From positions 1-58,076 of the forward strand of contig JARGXX010000056.1 of assembly GCA_030374765.1 (NCBI GenBank): a stretch of DNA of 58,076 nt, read 5' to 3'. Origin of the DNA: Agarophyton chilense. Taxonomy: Eukaryota; Rhodophyta; Florideophyceae; Gracilariales; Gracilariaceae. Below the pieces are notes generated by a model. It ran no database searches. It was not told the DNA's origin and saw only the letters and a program-made list of their open reading frames with translations. The position numbers and the translations under genes are program-made. Shown here piece after piece: positions 30,892 through 41,990 of this stretch (the first letter of the stretch is position 1; each line of letters opens with the position of its first letter).

Positions 30892-31453
30892 ATTACCAAT
30901 ACTAAAGGTTGCCATGAAATATTTCTAATACAATGACATATGTATAGAGTTGAACTTGGCGTACGGCGCACACCCACGAGCCTAAGTAGTGTTTGGCATC
31001 ATCAAAATTGATTTTACACTCTTATTTGACATCCATCTTTTGATAATAGGGTCTTTAACTTCAGAAGGCATCAAAATTGCTTAAGGCGAAATCTGGTGCG
31101 AAATAAGTTACTTTGAATAATGATTTCGCTATGGAATCCTTTCGTTCATCTCACACTCTACCACAGAACCAGAGGAAATATTCAATAGGTCAAGCAGCCT
31201 TTATCTGCAGAGCAGAAAAGAAGCACCACAATACTTTGGTCTACTTGGGTCACTTAATTTTCCTTTTTCCTTCTTAAAGAAGCGTTCCACTCTTTTTGCG
31301 AACGTGTTTGTGTCGAAAGTATTTATCTGAAAGTGATAGCATCGGTCTCGTATCAAAACTTGTGCACTATAAGTTTTGTATTAAAGAACAATTTTTATAT
31401 CTCAGCTCTCTGATTTGGATGTCTCACTTATTATTCAAGTGATCTTGAGCTAT

Positions 31454-31817
31454 GTTATGGAATGCTAGTGCTGGAATGCGATGCATTTATCTAATACAAC
31501 TGTAGGAGTCATGTTCAAAAGTAGATTGTTGCATTAGCGATGCATAACTTGAATGCAGTCAGTTAATGAAAGCCTCACAGTGATTGTTGGGTTGCGTTAG
31601 CTGATTTACTGCGTCGGAGAGGTTCATTGCGTGTAACAGTTGCGTGGCAGTTGTATTAGGTGGAACGTATCCAGAGTGCTAGAAAAGCCCGAAACACTTG
31701 CCTATCAGCATTGATGTTCCGGCAAGCACAAGCAATCATCCGCATAAAGACTAGAAACTAGAACAACAAAGTGTGCTTCACGTTTAAGTATCTAAATCCG
31801 CCCCCCTCTGTTATATA
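31454..31817. repeat. 0.36-kb insert in unit 3
   Basis: Copy of the insert described at 23396, in the same position and followed by the same (TA)n run. Confidence 0.55.
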
Positions 31818-33107
31818 TATATATATATACAATATAGGTTTTCTATCCATATAAAACTGCTGACATATGTATCAACAACACTAAGAGCATAAAAATAGAA
31901 ATAAAACATGCAACTAACGCAACTCTTCAACATATTACATCATCAGTAGCGAAGGATCAAGTAGCCTCTGTTTTTCTTACTGCACGGACCTTGGGCAACC
32001 AACAGCTCACTTCGATACTATGCTATGAATAGACGATCGTTCCCGCACAAAATCCAATAAAGTCTCGCATAGAACGAGCTTGTATATATCAACCCTACAA
32101 TAGGTTCCAATCTTGTGGTTTACTGAGATCGATACGCCATCCGACGCACAGCTCATTTCTTTTGAAACTGGGTGGAACCACGCTTTCTAGTGGTAGAAGC
32201 GCATTTGGGTTGAGGTTGGCGGTTGCTAACACAACATGCTCCTGTGCAAGTCCTTTTCAGCTGAGATACGAACTCCCTATGCCCTTGCCGCTTCAGAGTC
32301 AAACTATGACAATGTTTCGAAGCGTGAAGTGGTACTAGCTCCCCAAACCTTTCAATAATTTTTATTGAGTTCCGAATAGGAGTAATGGCATCTATAATAG
32401 CAACAGAAATCGATAACAAACATTTTTGGAAGTATTCGAGGATGTCCAAATTCAATACAACGACGCTTTTATTTTCTACATGAGGAACTTTTGAAACACA
32501 TGTCCTGACACCGTTCAAAGAGAAAACAAACTTCTCATAGAATAACTCTTGTATATCACCCCGCTTCTTGAGATACACTCTAGCCTAGTTGCGTTCGTTG
32601 CAATATTCATATATGATCACGTAGAACAGATACAAGATCAACCACATATTGCAAAAGACGTTCACATAGTGTCATGAGAACCCATTGAACCTGAAATGTT
32701 CATCGGAAGGTGCAGAGTGCATGCGGCTTGTATTTCGTGAGAATAATCTTTCTCATATGGAATACAGTGATGGCTACTTCGCGGCATTCGTGGAAAGTTG
32801 CATTTCTACAAGAGGTGTTTTGTTCACAAAAACTGGAAAGGGATGCAAACACAAGTAACGGGATGTGAAGAAATAAGGAAAAGAAGAGTGAGTTGGAGGT
32901 ATACAAGGGCGGATGACGAGGGGCGAGAGTAACGGACGGGGAAAGGGGGTAAACACGCAAACAGTTTTTTTCTTTACGTTTTGGTGATGGGAGATTGAAA
33001 AAGGAAGGCACTGGGGTAGTTGGGAAGAAGGTTAATGTACCCTTTTTGCAGACCCAAATAAAAGGAAGGTTGGAAAGGGAGAAAGGTAAGAAAGAGCGAG
33101 AAGCAAA

Positions 33108-33227
33108 ACATTCGGCACTGGGGATTCCAGACCGATCCCTCATGTCAGTACTAGCCCAGCTCGGAGTCACTTAGCTTCGCAGTTCGGGATGGGATGCGGC
33201 GCATGTCAACTCGATGTGGCCGAATGT
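33108..33227 (-). rRNA. 5S ribosomal RNA, type A, unit 3
   Basis: 120 nt, same sequence and T-run terminator as the other type A copies. Confidence 0.93.
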
Positions 33228-33569
33228 GGCAATCAGTGCTACGCCGTAGCACCTCATTCCACACGCAACAAAAACAGCTGCTCCCCCCTGCCGCCCACGC
33301 CTGAGCAAAATGATGCCTCAAACACCCCAAGTGCGCTCCCTGTCTCATCACCACATTTGTCGCCTCCATCTCGGCGCTAGTGCGTCGTCCTTTTTGGCAA
33401 CTGCACATTGTCCCCAAACAAGCAGCTAATCCATCATCTTTCAGCGCAAGTACTGCAAAGAGGACAGTGCAGCACATCAATCCGTTGGGAATACTTGGAT
33501 CTTCTCCCACAAGCTTCTCCTCTCCCATGTGTGCCTGGAAACATACTTGATCACTCTTGCATTCTTGCA

Positions 33570-33614
33570 GTGCAGAAATGCCGAGTGCAGAAATGCCGAG
33601 TGCAGAAATGCCGA
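33570..33614. repeat. 15-bp tandem repeat, 3 copies, unit 3
   Basis: Three copies of GTGCAGAAATGCCGA. This accounts for the 15-bp difference in length from unit 2. Confidence 0.9.
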
Positions 33615-34958
33615 CCAAAGCTTGAATTGAAGTACCATGGGGATGCCGCTCTCCCCGACGATGTGCGCGACACTTTTCGAGTGCTGCCCACTTCAGTGTC
33701 GAGTGCTCCCCACTTCGGTGGTGCGTCAGAAGCAAATCGTACCGTTGAGCCATGGTTCCATCTGAAATGTAGAAAACATGAACTGCGGGTGCTTCAAATT
33801 TGCTGCTTCAAACATCTCCGTCCTCCTGACACCTTCGTACCGCAGGCTCTACCCACGTCCTACGACCCTTTCCGGGGGCTACGGTTGCCGCTGATGTTTT
33901 TGTTGGGTGCGCTGTCCACATTTCATTGGCTGGCTTACCTTCGTGCGTAAGCCCCGTTCTCCACCAATCGCTGCAAACCAATTGCTTCTTGTCGTTGTTC
34001 CCCTCCTCTTTATCCAAGCTCTCGCATTCGGCAAGTCTTTCTACTTGTCTTCAAGCACATTCACATTCAACCCGCGCAGTAACATTGGAGCTTAACGCTA
34101 CGCGTGAGTTTGTGAATGACGCGATGCAGTCGGGCAGCCCAGGCTTAGATTTTGCAAACCCCTCTGAGCATCTGTCACGGCTGCTGGCGTGTTGATTTGC
34201 AGAGCGCCGAAATCGCTTGCGAGGCCAAGAAAACACGCCTCGGGTGAGACTCTCCGGATTTGTCTACGCCTTCCATCGCTTGGCAAAGCGATCAATTGTT
34301 GACGCATTGCCTCTCGAAGACGTCGCCCAAACGCTACATGTCGCGGAGTGCGAACCCCATTGGAACTCAATCGGCGCGATTGGCGGCGTCTGACAATGTG
34401 AGGCAGGACGGAACGACTTATCATACCAGCCGGTCTACGGATGCTTTTGTCCGAAGTAGACAAGTTTCGACGTGATCGGACATTTCTGCGTCTGTTTCTC
34501 TGTGTGGGTTGGGTTTCAGCCCTCTCGGGCACCTCTGGCCTGTAAAAGCCAAACACATCGTGGGACGCCAGAAACATCTTTCAAGTGCAGAACAGATCGG
34601 GGGGCTGGAAAAGAAAGCGCACCAGTCGAACACAACCACTGTAGGGCAGGCGGTAGTCAAGTGGTGCAGCCAATCAAGTACACACAATTTGGAATCTGGT
34701 AGCGTGAAAATAACCGAAAGCACAACTGCAAACGCAAAGCAGCAAAGAAAAGCAGCAGCCGGGACAACCCAAAAAGCAATGAACAGAACAGCGACACCGC
34801 AAACACGATACACAAAAGCGGTCACGCGCAGCGTAACGAAGGCGGAGGGATGTTGAATACGAGCGAGGCAAATTGGAGAAGCTGAGAGAGAAGGAGGAGA
34901 GGAGAGAGCGGATGGGGTGAGATGGGGGAGACAACGGAGGAAAGCGCTCTGTGCGCAG

Positions 34959-34967
34959 TATAAATAG
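34959..34967 (+). promoter_or_regulatory. TATA box upstream of small ORF, unit 3
   Basis: TATAAATAG, same context as unit 2. Confidence 0.45.
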
Positions 34968-35065
34968 GTGACGAAACGTTGGGTTGGGGGAGACGTGGGC
35001 CGCAGAGAGCGGCGAGGAGCGTATTACGTGTCGCAAGTGCTCCGTGGTGTGCGAGGACGACGAGT

Positions 35066-35248
35066 ATGGAGAGTGAAGTGTCAGGATGTGCGTCATTTAA
35101 GTGTTCATTACACACCTCCCCGATGTGTAAAAAGCGCTGCAAATTGTCGTGGCTAATCGTTGCGAAAGTTGGCTATGGATGTTCGGAGATCGCAAAGCAA
35201 GAGAGGGCTTCGAGAACGAGTGATTTCAAATCGAGTTTCTTTCTATAG
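35066..35248 (+). CDS. Hypothetical small cysteine-rich ORF, unit 3
   Basis: 60 codons, identical to the unit 2 version. Unknown function, weak support. Confidence 0.25.
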   Translation: MESEVSGCASFKCSLHTSPMCKKRCKLSWLIVAKVGYGCSEIAKQERASRTSDFKSSFFL

Positions 35249-35526
35249 TGAACCGGGGCATCGGTTCACAACAGTTTCACAAGCACTTGCTTCAAGCATG
35301 ATCACACAGCATAATGCGACATGTTACGCGCTCCGATCGGCTTCAATACAAGATTGCATCTGCACATGATGAGACTGTCTGTTGGGAGGATGTTTCTGCT
35401 TTCCCGTGGGTGCCGATGGCAGGCACGAAGTCGGACAGTATTACGCTGTTGATATTGGCTGGCGCACGGGTGCTCTGCCATCATTTGCCACAGTGGTCAA
35501 ATCGTTGTATCACACACGCCGCCCTC

Positions 35527-35646
35527 ACACTCGGCCACATCGAGCTGACATGTGCCGCATCCCATCCCGAACTGCGAAGCTAAATCTCTCTGAGCTGGGC
35601 TAGTACATACATGAGGGATCCGTCTGGAACCCCTAGTGCTGAGTGT
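35527..35646 (+). rRNA. 5S ribosomal RNA, type B, unit 3
   Basis: 120 nt, same sequence as the unit 1 and unit 2 type B genes, with a T-run terminator. Confidence 0.88.
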
Positions 35647-36415
35647 TTTTTTGTTTCTTGCTCCCTCCAACTATGTTGCTCCTGCGACGTAGCCACGCTG
35701 TGTGTCAATGACACGCTCTATGCGCTGTTGCGTTATATCTTTTTCATCATGTCGCTCACTGCGCGTTGTGCGCATACTACACCTTCGTGGGCAAACAACA
35801 GGTACACTACAAGGAACTTGAGCGTCTTGAATAGGGTGGCGCGCCCTGCGATGGATGTCAGCAACCGAAACGGTACGCTTTGGCCCATAGCTTCTGGTGC
35901 GCACACGTCGTGCGTGGAAGCAATTACGGTCGCGTTCGGCTGTTCCAATCGCTTTGCTTTGCAAATCCCACAAAGAAAGAGGTGGACCGATCAATGTCTT
36001 GTTTTTGGTGAGCGCTTGAGCAATTATCTGTTGGTTGGTGCGTTCCAGTTGTACATGCCAAGGTACGACACCAACCAGGGCGAGAACGAAGGTCTGCCTA
36101 TGGAGGCGCTGGCGGGAACACTGTGGTAGGGCTGGCTTCCCCTAACATGAACTAGGCACCGTAGTTGGCGCGACGGCAAACATCTGACCCAGCCTGAAAA
36201 ACTCGACCATGAGCAAACCTAAACACTAAATTCGAAACCAAAGAGATCACAAGCCTGACGGCGCTGGCTGAGTGTCTGACCTCTTCCGCTTGCGCTGCGA
36301 AGGTGCGAAGGTGCGAAGGGCAAGGCCTAACCCTCCTTTGCAGTTGTGCAAAAAATCACACGCAGTCTTACACAATGAGCTCGCCCAGCGCGAGCTCGCA
36401 GAACGCAGCGTGTCT

Positions 36416-36517
36416 CTCACGTTGCATCTCACGTCGCATCTCACGTCGCATCTCACGCCGCATCTCACGCCGCATCTCACGCCGCATCTCACGCCGCATC
36501 TCACGTCGCATCTCACG
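36416..36517. repeat. 12-bp minisatellite, unit 3
   Basis: Same copy number and variant order as units 1 and 2. Confidence 0.93.
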
Positions 36518-37146
36518 TGTGTCTCTTGCGTGTTTGCAGCTCGCGACACCTGCTTGTTTCTGGAAAATGAAGGTGACGTTTGACTCCCTGGAGCCCCAAA
36601 CATGGGAGTAAGGGTTGCACAGAGGCGTTCGATTCCGGTGGAGGAAGCTGTCCATTGATTGGCAGCGACAGCATTCATGCTCCGGGAGGCGATGGACAGC
36701 CCCCAACAGCTCGCGATTCCTGTTTCCGAAACAAGAGTGCGACAGTACGCAACCACTCGGCGGATGCAGCCGACTCAGCAGCGTTGCTGCTGAAAGAGCA
36801 CTTTTCTCTGCTTTTGAAGCACTGAAGCTCGTCAGACCTGACAGCTCATGGTGGAGGGCGGGCCCGTCTGGAGCATGACTCTCGCTCATGTGAATTGCGT
36901 GTATGCGGGGTGCGCAACAGTTTTCTTGCAGCTGGAGAAAGCCGACAGCCTATTCTCACGCGTGGATCAACGTCAAGCTAGAGTTTCCGAAAAGAGCACC
37001 AACCATTTTCTTGCAGGTCGTGAGAATGACAGATCGGCATGCATCACGGAGAGCAGTATACGGGAGAGTGCGCCTGACACTCGAATTCGACACGCACCAA
37101 CGAGCATCTGCAGCTCGGCATTATCCAAACGGCGCCCGTGCTCTGG

Positions 37147-37154
37147 TATAAATA
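37147..37154 (+). promoter_or_regulatory. TATA box of pseudokinase gene, unit 3
   Basis: TATAAATA, 233 nt upstream of the ATG at 37380. Confidence 0.6.
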
Positions 37155-37379
37155 TGCTGCTCAGACGTACAAGATCGCTGCTCACATCTTCTGGTCGCCC
37201 TTTCGGTTTGCACCCTCTCCATCACTGTTTACTACTTATCCACGTACTTGCTGCAACCATTGTGTCCTCCCTGTGCGAAACAAACTTATTTGTGCTTCCT
37301 TCGCATCTCTCCCGGCTTCTGTTGTACTGGTCTTGTCCATTCTCACGGTAACCACAGCAACACATCAAGCTCGATCAAT

Positions 37380-38813
37380 ATGGTTGTTCCAGTGTTCGTC
37401 AAAAACCACAAAATTTACGACTGCCATGGATGGATTCGAGTCCGCCATGCATTGTTATCGCATCGGAAATCGTGGTACATGAAACTGTTGGGCTCTACGC
37501 TCACTCTGCATGACTGCATAGACAAGTCTGTGGAGCTGGAGTACTCGGTGACCTCTTGCAAGATCATGGGTCATCTTGGGGGCAAGTCGTTTACCGTCAA
37601 GTTTTCGAGTGGCGCTGCACTTCGTATTTACTGCGACTCAAAACCAAAGGCTGGTAGATGGAAGAGAGCCCTGCGGCGAGCTTCAGCGCTTGAATTCGAA
37701 TACGAGTTTGTGTTGGGGAACGAAATCGAGCAAGACGGCAAAAGCTCGGTTTTCAACGCCGTTCACCGGGACAACAAAACCAAACACGCGGTGCAACGGA
37801 TCTCCAAGGACCCTCTCCTCCGGAACTACGCGGAACAAAACCGCTTCCTGGGCCGACAAATCTACGCCCTGCGAACACTGCGCCACCCCAATATTCTGTC
37901 GGCGTCTCACATCTTCAACGAAGACGAACACGCCTACCTGGTTACCGCGCCGGTGAACGGAGACAGGCTTCGGGACGTGATCGCGCAAAATGGTGGGAAC
38001 CTTCCTGAGGCAGCCGTTCGGCACGTTGCCAAGCAGCTTATTCCGGCTGTTGAGTATCTTCATCAGCGCGGTTTCGTTCATCGAAATATTACGACGGACA
38101 CAATCTGGTGCGACCACTCTGATCAAAAGAAGCCCAAAGTAGTGTTATCCAACTTTGATTTGGTGCATTTCGTGGACGACGAGGAGGATCAGCGAATGCG
38201 CGACAGCGCGGGTGATGCTCGTTATCACGCGCCAGAGATTGTGCAAGGGCAGGCATATAACGCCGCAGTGGACATGTTCTCGGTGGGTGTCTGTTTGTAC
38301 CGCATGCTCAGCGGATCGTTTCCGTTTGCAATCGACCCGCATCGAAGGCACATAACCGTGGAGAACAGAAGGAACGGGCCTGCTTTCAGAGAAGAGTGCT
38401 GGAAGGACATCTCAACGGAAGCCAGGTCTTTCTTGAGTTCGCTTTTGGAGCGCTCTTGGGTGAATCGTGTGTCAGCAAGCGATGCAATCTACCACGACTG
38501 GTTTTCAGTTGAGCTACCAAATGATGTGCCGCCCGCTACAGCTTTCTCAAGCGATGGCGCCAAGGAAGCAGACACCCAGCGTACGGCTGTTTCTTCATTG
38601 TGCGGCGACAAGGTGCAGAAGATTGCGAGTATCGAAAAGCTCGCTGAAGAGAATGGTGTAACGCTCTCTCCATTTCTGCTGCGGTTCTTAAGCCCGATCT
38701 CGAGCGAGGTACCAATAAGTGAGAGGTCCCCTGTGGATGTGTTTGCGAGCAGTTTGAGGCAATACATGGGCAGCGCTAGCTTGTCTAGTAAATGCCGTCA
38801 GATAGAGAAATAG
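37380..38813 (+). CDS. PH-domain pseudokinase, copy 3 (477 aa)
   Basis: It differs from copies 1 and 2 by Lys for Met at residue 249 (DQKKPKVV) and Tyr for Cys at 293 (GQAYNAA), plus silent changes near 38060-38090. All catalytic-position substitutions (Gln139, Gln160, Asn236, Thr241, Asn258) are the same. The differences cluster in about 200 bp and are shared in part with copy 4, so this copy looks like a recombinant of unit 2-like and unit 4-like sequence. Confidence 0.85.
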   Translation: MVVPVFVKNHKIYDCHGWIRVRHALLSHRKSWYMKLLGSTLTLHDCIDKSVELEYSVTSCKIMGHLGGKSFTVKFSSGAALRIYCDSKPKAGRWKRALRRASALEFEYEFVLGNEIEQDGKSSVFNAVHRDNKTKHAVQRISKDPLLRNYAEQNRFLGRQIYALRTLRHPNILSASHIFNEDEHAYLVTAPVNGDRLRDVIAQNGGNLPEAAVRHVAKQLIPAVEYLHQRGFVHRNITTDTIWCDHSDQKKPKVVLSNFDLVHFVDDEEDQRMRDSAGDARYHAPEIVQGQAYNAAVDMFSVGVCLYRMLSGSFPFAIDPHRRHITVENRRNGPAFREECWKDISTEARSFLSSLLERSWVNRVSASDAIYHDWFSVELPNDVPPATAFSSDGAKEADTQRTAVSSLCGDKVQKIASIEKLAEENGVTLSPFLLRFLSPISSEVPISERSPVDVFASSLRQYMGSASLSSKCRQIEK

Positions 38814-38989
38814 ATCACGTACACTCCGTAAGTAGATTAGATACAAAAAAGATCCCATTCAACTGGGAAAAAATTTATCTGGATATCACAAAGCTTTGAG
38901 AGTTTAGACACAGAATTTGGGCACATTTCTGGGGTCAACGCTTCCTCATATCATGTCAAAAATTCTCAGACCATAAAAAGTTGCTGTCA

Positions 38990-39780
38990 AGGTAGACATG
39001 CTGTCATGTCTAAGTGCTGTAACTCTAGACAATATGCGATGGAGCGAGGCCAAAAAGGTCATTGACAAAGTTTACAAGAATATATATATGGACACGATAG
39101 CTTCTTGGACTATAAGCTTCTTCTGGAAAGAAACAATTTGTGGAATGAAACAAATAGTGGAATGAAACAATACCTCTTTTGTCGCAGGAGCCATGAAATG
39201 GAGCTCAGCATGTCGCTGAGCTACGGTCCCACCGCATACTTGGAAGTCTTCAATCAGCTCTTTATCAAAGAGGTTCAACGATGTCCTGTGCGTCGATCAC
39301 TTCAATCTAGATAGAAATCTCCTCATGCTATTAAAGCAATTTAGCAAATCCGGCACATCTTTGCTGGTCTTCTGCACCCACGTGAAAGCTTTTATACTTT
39401 TACTGTTCTCTGAGGACGTCGACTCATCTGGTGGAGTAAATCTTGCTGTGCATCGAGCTTACAGTGATAGCGTACAAGAATCATATTTTTGAACCAGTCG
39501 GGACTAGAACTGGACACCCTGTATCTGGGTCTATGAATATTGCAACAACTGAGCAGATTTGGCGCATCGTTGCTTATCTTCTTGTACCTAGATCATATTT
39601 TGGACACATGCAATGTATGGATCTCATCTCGAGATATTCGTTTGCGCATATTGGCCTTCCCCAAACCTTGATGAGGTAGTAATTGGATTTATGGACAGTT
39701 GGGTCATTTAGTTTTAGCACCCTCTTTTGATTAAATTGGACAAGTTTTTTCAATTGGCGAATTCAAGAAGTACGTGAAAG
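38990..39780 (+). pseudogene. Decayed copia integrase fragment, spacer copy 1
   Basis: Shifting frames give LSCLSAVTLDNMRW, AKKVIDKV, SFLDYKLLLERNNLWNE, FNDVLCVDHFNLDRNLLM and MDLISRYS, which match in order the copia B segment 46840-47190 (STLSCLSAVTLD ... NEVLCVDHLYLDEILLMHLMDLITRYSS). Near 39730 the bases still encode the equivalent of copia B F-K-N-Y-T-K. About 260 bp of unrelated sequence (39350-39590) interrupts the match. It is a relict of a relative of copia B. Confidence 0.75.
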
Positions 39781-40035
39781 CATCATTTCCGTTCAAAGTA
39801 GTTACGGGACATAACGCGGGTGGTTAAAACCCAAGGGGACACAAGTACTAGACACGCTCTCGAAAATAACAGCCCGGAATAGGGCAAAGAAAAAAAGTCA
39901 AAGAAAGGCTGCAGGAAAAAAGAGTGTAATGGGTAGAGAGTGCAAATGAAAAAGTGACCAATATATATATATTTGACAAGCAGAGACAAATGTATAAATA
40001 TGTCATGTAATAGAAAAAAGTGTCGGGGAACCTGA

Positions 40036-40260
40036 TATCGCATACAAGACATCAGACGTCGGTATCTTTGTAATAAGAGCGTCTTGGTGCGCTTTGATGC
40101 TTACGGTGGCCTTTGCTTACCTGCATTTGGCGATGGCTCTGCACGTAAATTCTGCAGACCACACAGCGCGATAGATAAAATTTTGGAAATGGAGGATGAC
40201 GCACACGATTTGAACATTCAGAAACGACTGAAAGACAGTGAAGAGCGCGCGGGTCACTAA
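40036..40260 (+). other. Short ORF with Cys-His motif, first copy
   Basis: An open frame of 74 codons between stops, with no ATG near its start, contains RYLCNKSVLVRFDAYGGLC, then LPAFGDGSARKFCRPHS and an acidic tail ending ERAGH. It recurs at 57861 with about 40 of 54 core residues alike and the two C's, FC and H kept. The PAFG...FC..H pattern loosely recalls EsV-1-7 repeats of stramenopile algae, but spacing is shorter and one Cys is missing. Most differences between the two copies change the amino acid, so constraint is not shown. It could be an exon or a transposon relict. Confidence 0.3.
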
Positions 40261-40689
40261 AAGACCGGAAAGAAGGTAAAATGTCGATGAAAGATGTGCT
40301 TTATTTTGTAGTGCTGACGGGTTCCACTTCCGAATCGGAGCATTGCCCAATTGGATACTCACTCGCAAATACCGCAAAAGTAAGCACTTTATGCAGGGCA
40401 GATAAAAGTCAGTCCTTACACAAATTGCGAAAAGAACAATGAAAGTCATTCACTCTTGAACAAGTGACATATTGCCGTAGATTGTGAGCCTTACACCGTA
40501 GCAAGCAGTTCTGATATCAACAAGAGGTGCTTTACAGATCCATGTGAGTGACAGGTTTGCAGAAAAGAACGGCACATTCGCAGCAGAGAGAAACCCCAAC
40601 TCCCAAGTGAAGAAAGAAAAAGTAGTTGGTGTCAAGAGAGGCCTAGTCTGTGCTAAGTAATGACTTTGGTCGAAAAATAGAAGGATAGT

Positions 40690-40870
40690 GAGATGCTTTA
40701 GTCGAGCTTAGTTTACCAGAATTGGTCGGAGCCGACCAAGGTTGGCCATATACAGACAATTTCGAGTTAGGCCGGCTCGAAAAATTCGCGCGGCTGCCGG
40801 TCCAAAACCGGCGAGCTTGTCCGTAAATTTGCGCCATTCTCGACGCAAAACGCATTTGCGTTTCGTCTTG
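40690..40870. other. Inverted-repeat-rich GC-rich patch
   Basis: It contains GCCGGT-ccaaa-ACCGGC (perfect 6-bp stem) near 40797 and GACGCAAAACGCA/TGCGTTTCGTC (11 of 12 paired) near 40840-40865, within otherwise AT-rich DNA. No tRNA or other RNA fold could be recognised. Confidence 0.35.
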
Positions 40871-41017
40871 AATTTGTAACTCTAACTAAACCATTTTCTA
40901 CAGCGCTCCGTCCAAATAATAGCATTGTCGTACAATCACCTCTGGGGTCTGCTACTGTCTTGTCTTGGGAGCGTGTTGACGCTCAACCTTAGAAGGTACA
41001 CGTGATAAACCTCGATG

Positions 41018-41373
41018 GTAATAGGGCACCGTGAAAACCCGCAGGGGCAAACGGCGGGGCAACTAGCCTATACCGTGTAGGTGAACGATGGTAGGCATCG
41101 ACGCGCGGTAAAACCTATGTGGTAGTTGAGAAACAATAAACCAAAAGGTATGGTTGTGACCCAAGTGGTGCCTGTCTTTATCAGAATAGGGTGAAGGAGG
41201 TGCAATTCCCTATATGCAGTGGAATGCACTCTCATGATCACCCGGGAGGTGCCAGCAAGGAACGGTCTCTGATCTAGTGTCAGAGCCCTGGCCACAACTG
41301 GCTACAGTACCAGGTGGCCCCTCCACTACTGTACTGAAATAAATATAATTACAATTACAATTACTAGCAACCA
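41018..41373 (+). repeat. Possible LINE or SINE 3' end
   Basis: A block of moderate GC ends in ACTGAAATAAATATAATTAC followed by ATTACA repeats (41346-41365), the kind of short tandem tail made by non-LTR retrotransposons. Imperfect direct repeats flank it: CTCAACCTTAGAAGGTACAC near 40984 and CTCAACCAGAAGGTACATG near 41375, each followed by a GATGGTA. No RT is present. Confidence 0.3.
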
Positions 41374-41824
41374 CTCAACCAGAAGGTACATGTCAACACT
41401 ACACGTGGCTGATAACACCTAGATGGTAGCTCGCCTGGAGCTGCGTGGCCGATGATCCCTCGCATCCATCACCTACAAGGTCAGTGTAGTATATCGACAA
41501 CGTCAAAGGTCAAACCTTCTGCCACTATACGACAAGCTTCGTTACTATATTTCTTGAGTGCAACTGTAGACCTGGTGTGCATTGCTTACAGGAATATACA
41601 AGAAGCGTCGTGCGTTACACCAGTGCGTGTTAGACGTCTCACAGTATACAATCAAATTTTGGATTCAGATTTGCTCAGTCAAATCTGGTCTACATTCTAA
41701 AAATACCATGAAATCTACGCAAAGCATGATTTGGATTGTATTTGTGCGATGTTTCGAAGCTAATGGTTTGTACTTCAACTCTACACTTGTTACACGAAAA
41801 TACGTCTGTATATAAAATGATGTA

Positions 41825-41990
41825 CGTTATGGTGGAATGATATCTGTGTTTGAATTAGCAAACGGTTCCACCAACTCCGTTGATTCGGCTTTCCAAGATT
41901 GAATTGTTGCCGCAAATGGTGTTGAAGAACCTGCAAAGATGCCAAATCGTCGTAAAGAAGCTCTCCGACTCCGAAATCTAAGGGTGTTTA
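41825..41990 (+). pseudogene. Decayed copia integrase C-terminal fragment
   Basis: The reading MISVFELANG ... VEEPAKMPNRRKEALRLRNL lines up with copia B TMSAFELAKG ... LNARDQLKARRKLALILRSK (47510-47650). It has an internal stop. It probably belongs to the same relict as 38990-39780, carried apart by later insertions. Confidence 0.45.

Larger units (their letters stand above)
30834..38890. repeat. Duplicated segment unit 3
   Basis: The left part follows unit 2 almost base for base, apart from one extra 15-bp repeat, up to about 38060. It then carries differences, several shared with unit 4, and continues past AAAAAATTTATCTGG into the spacer instead of a truncated LTR. The left arm 30892-33107 has no supportable gene. 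Confidence 0.9.

Noticed and set aside
40100..40120. CTTACCTG near 40117 and 57974 considered as a U1 snRNA 5' end
   Set aside because: The following sequence does not resemble U1 and no snRNA promoter or Sm site is visible.
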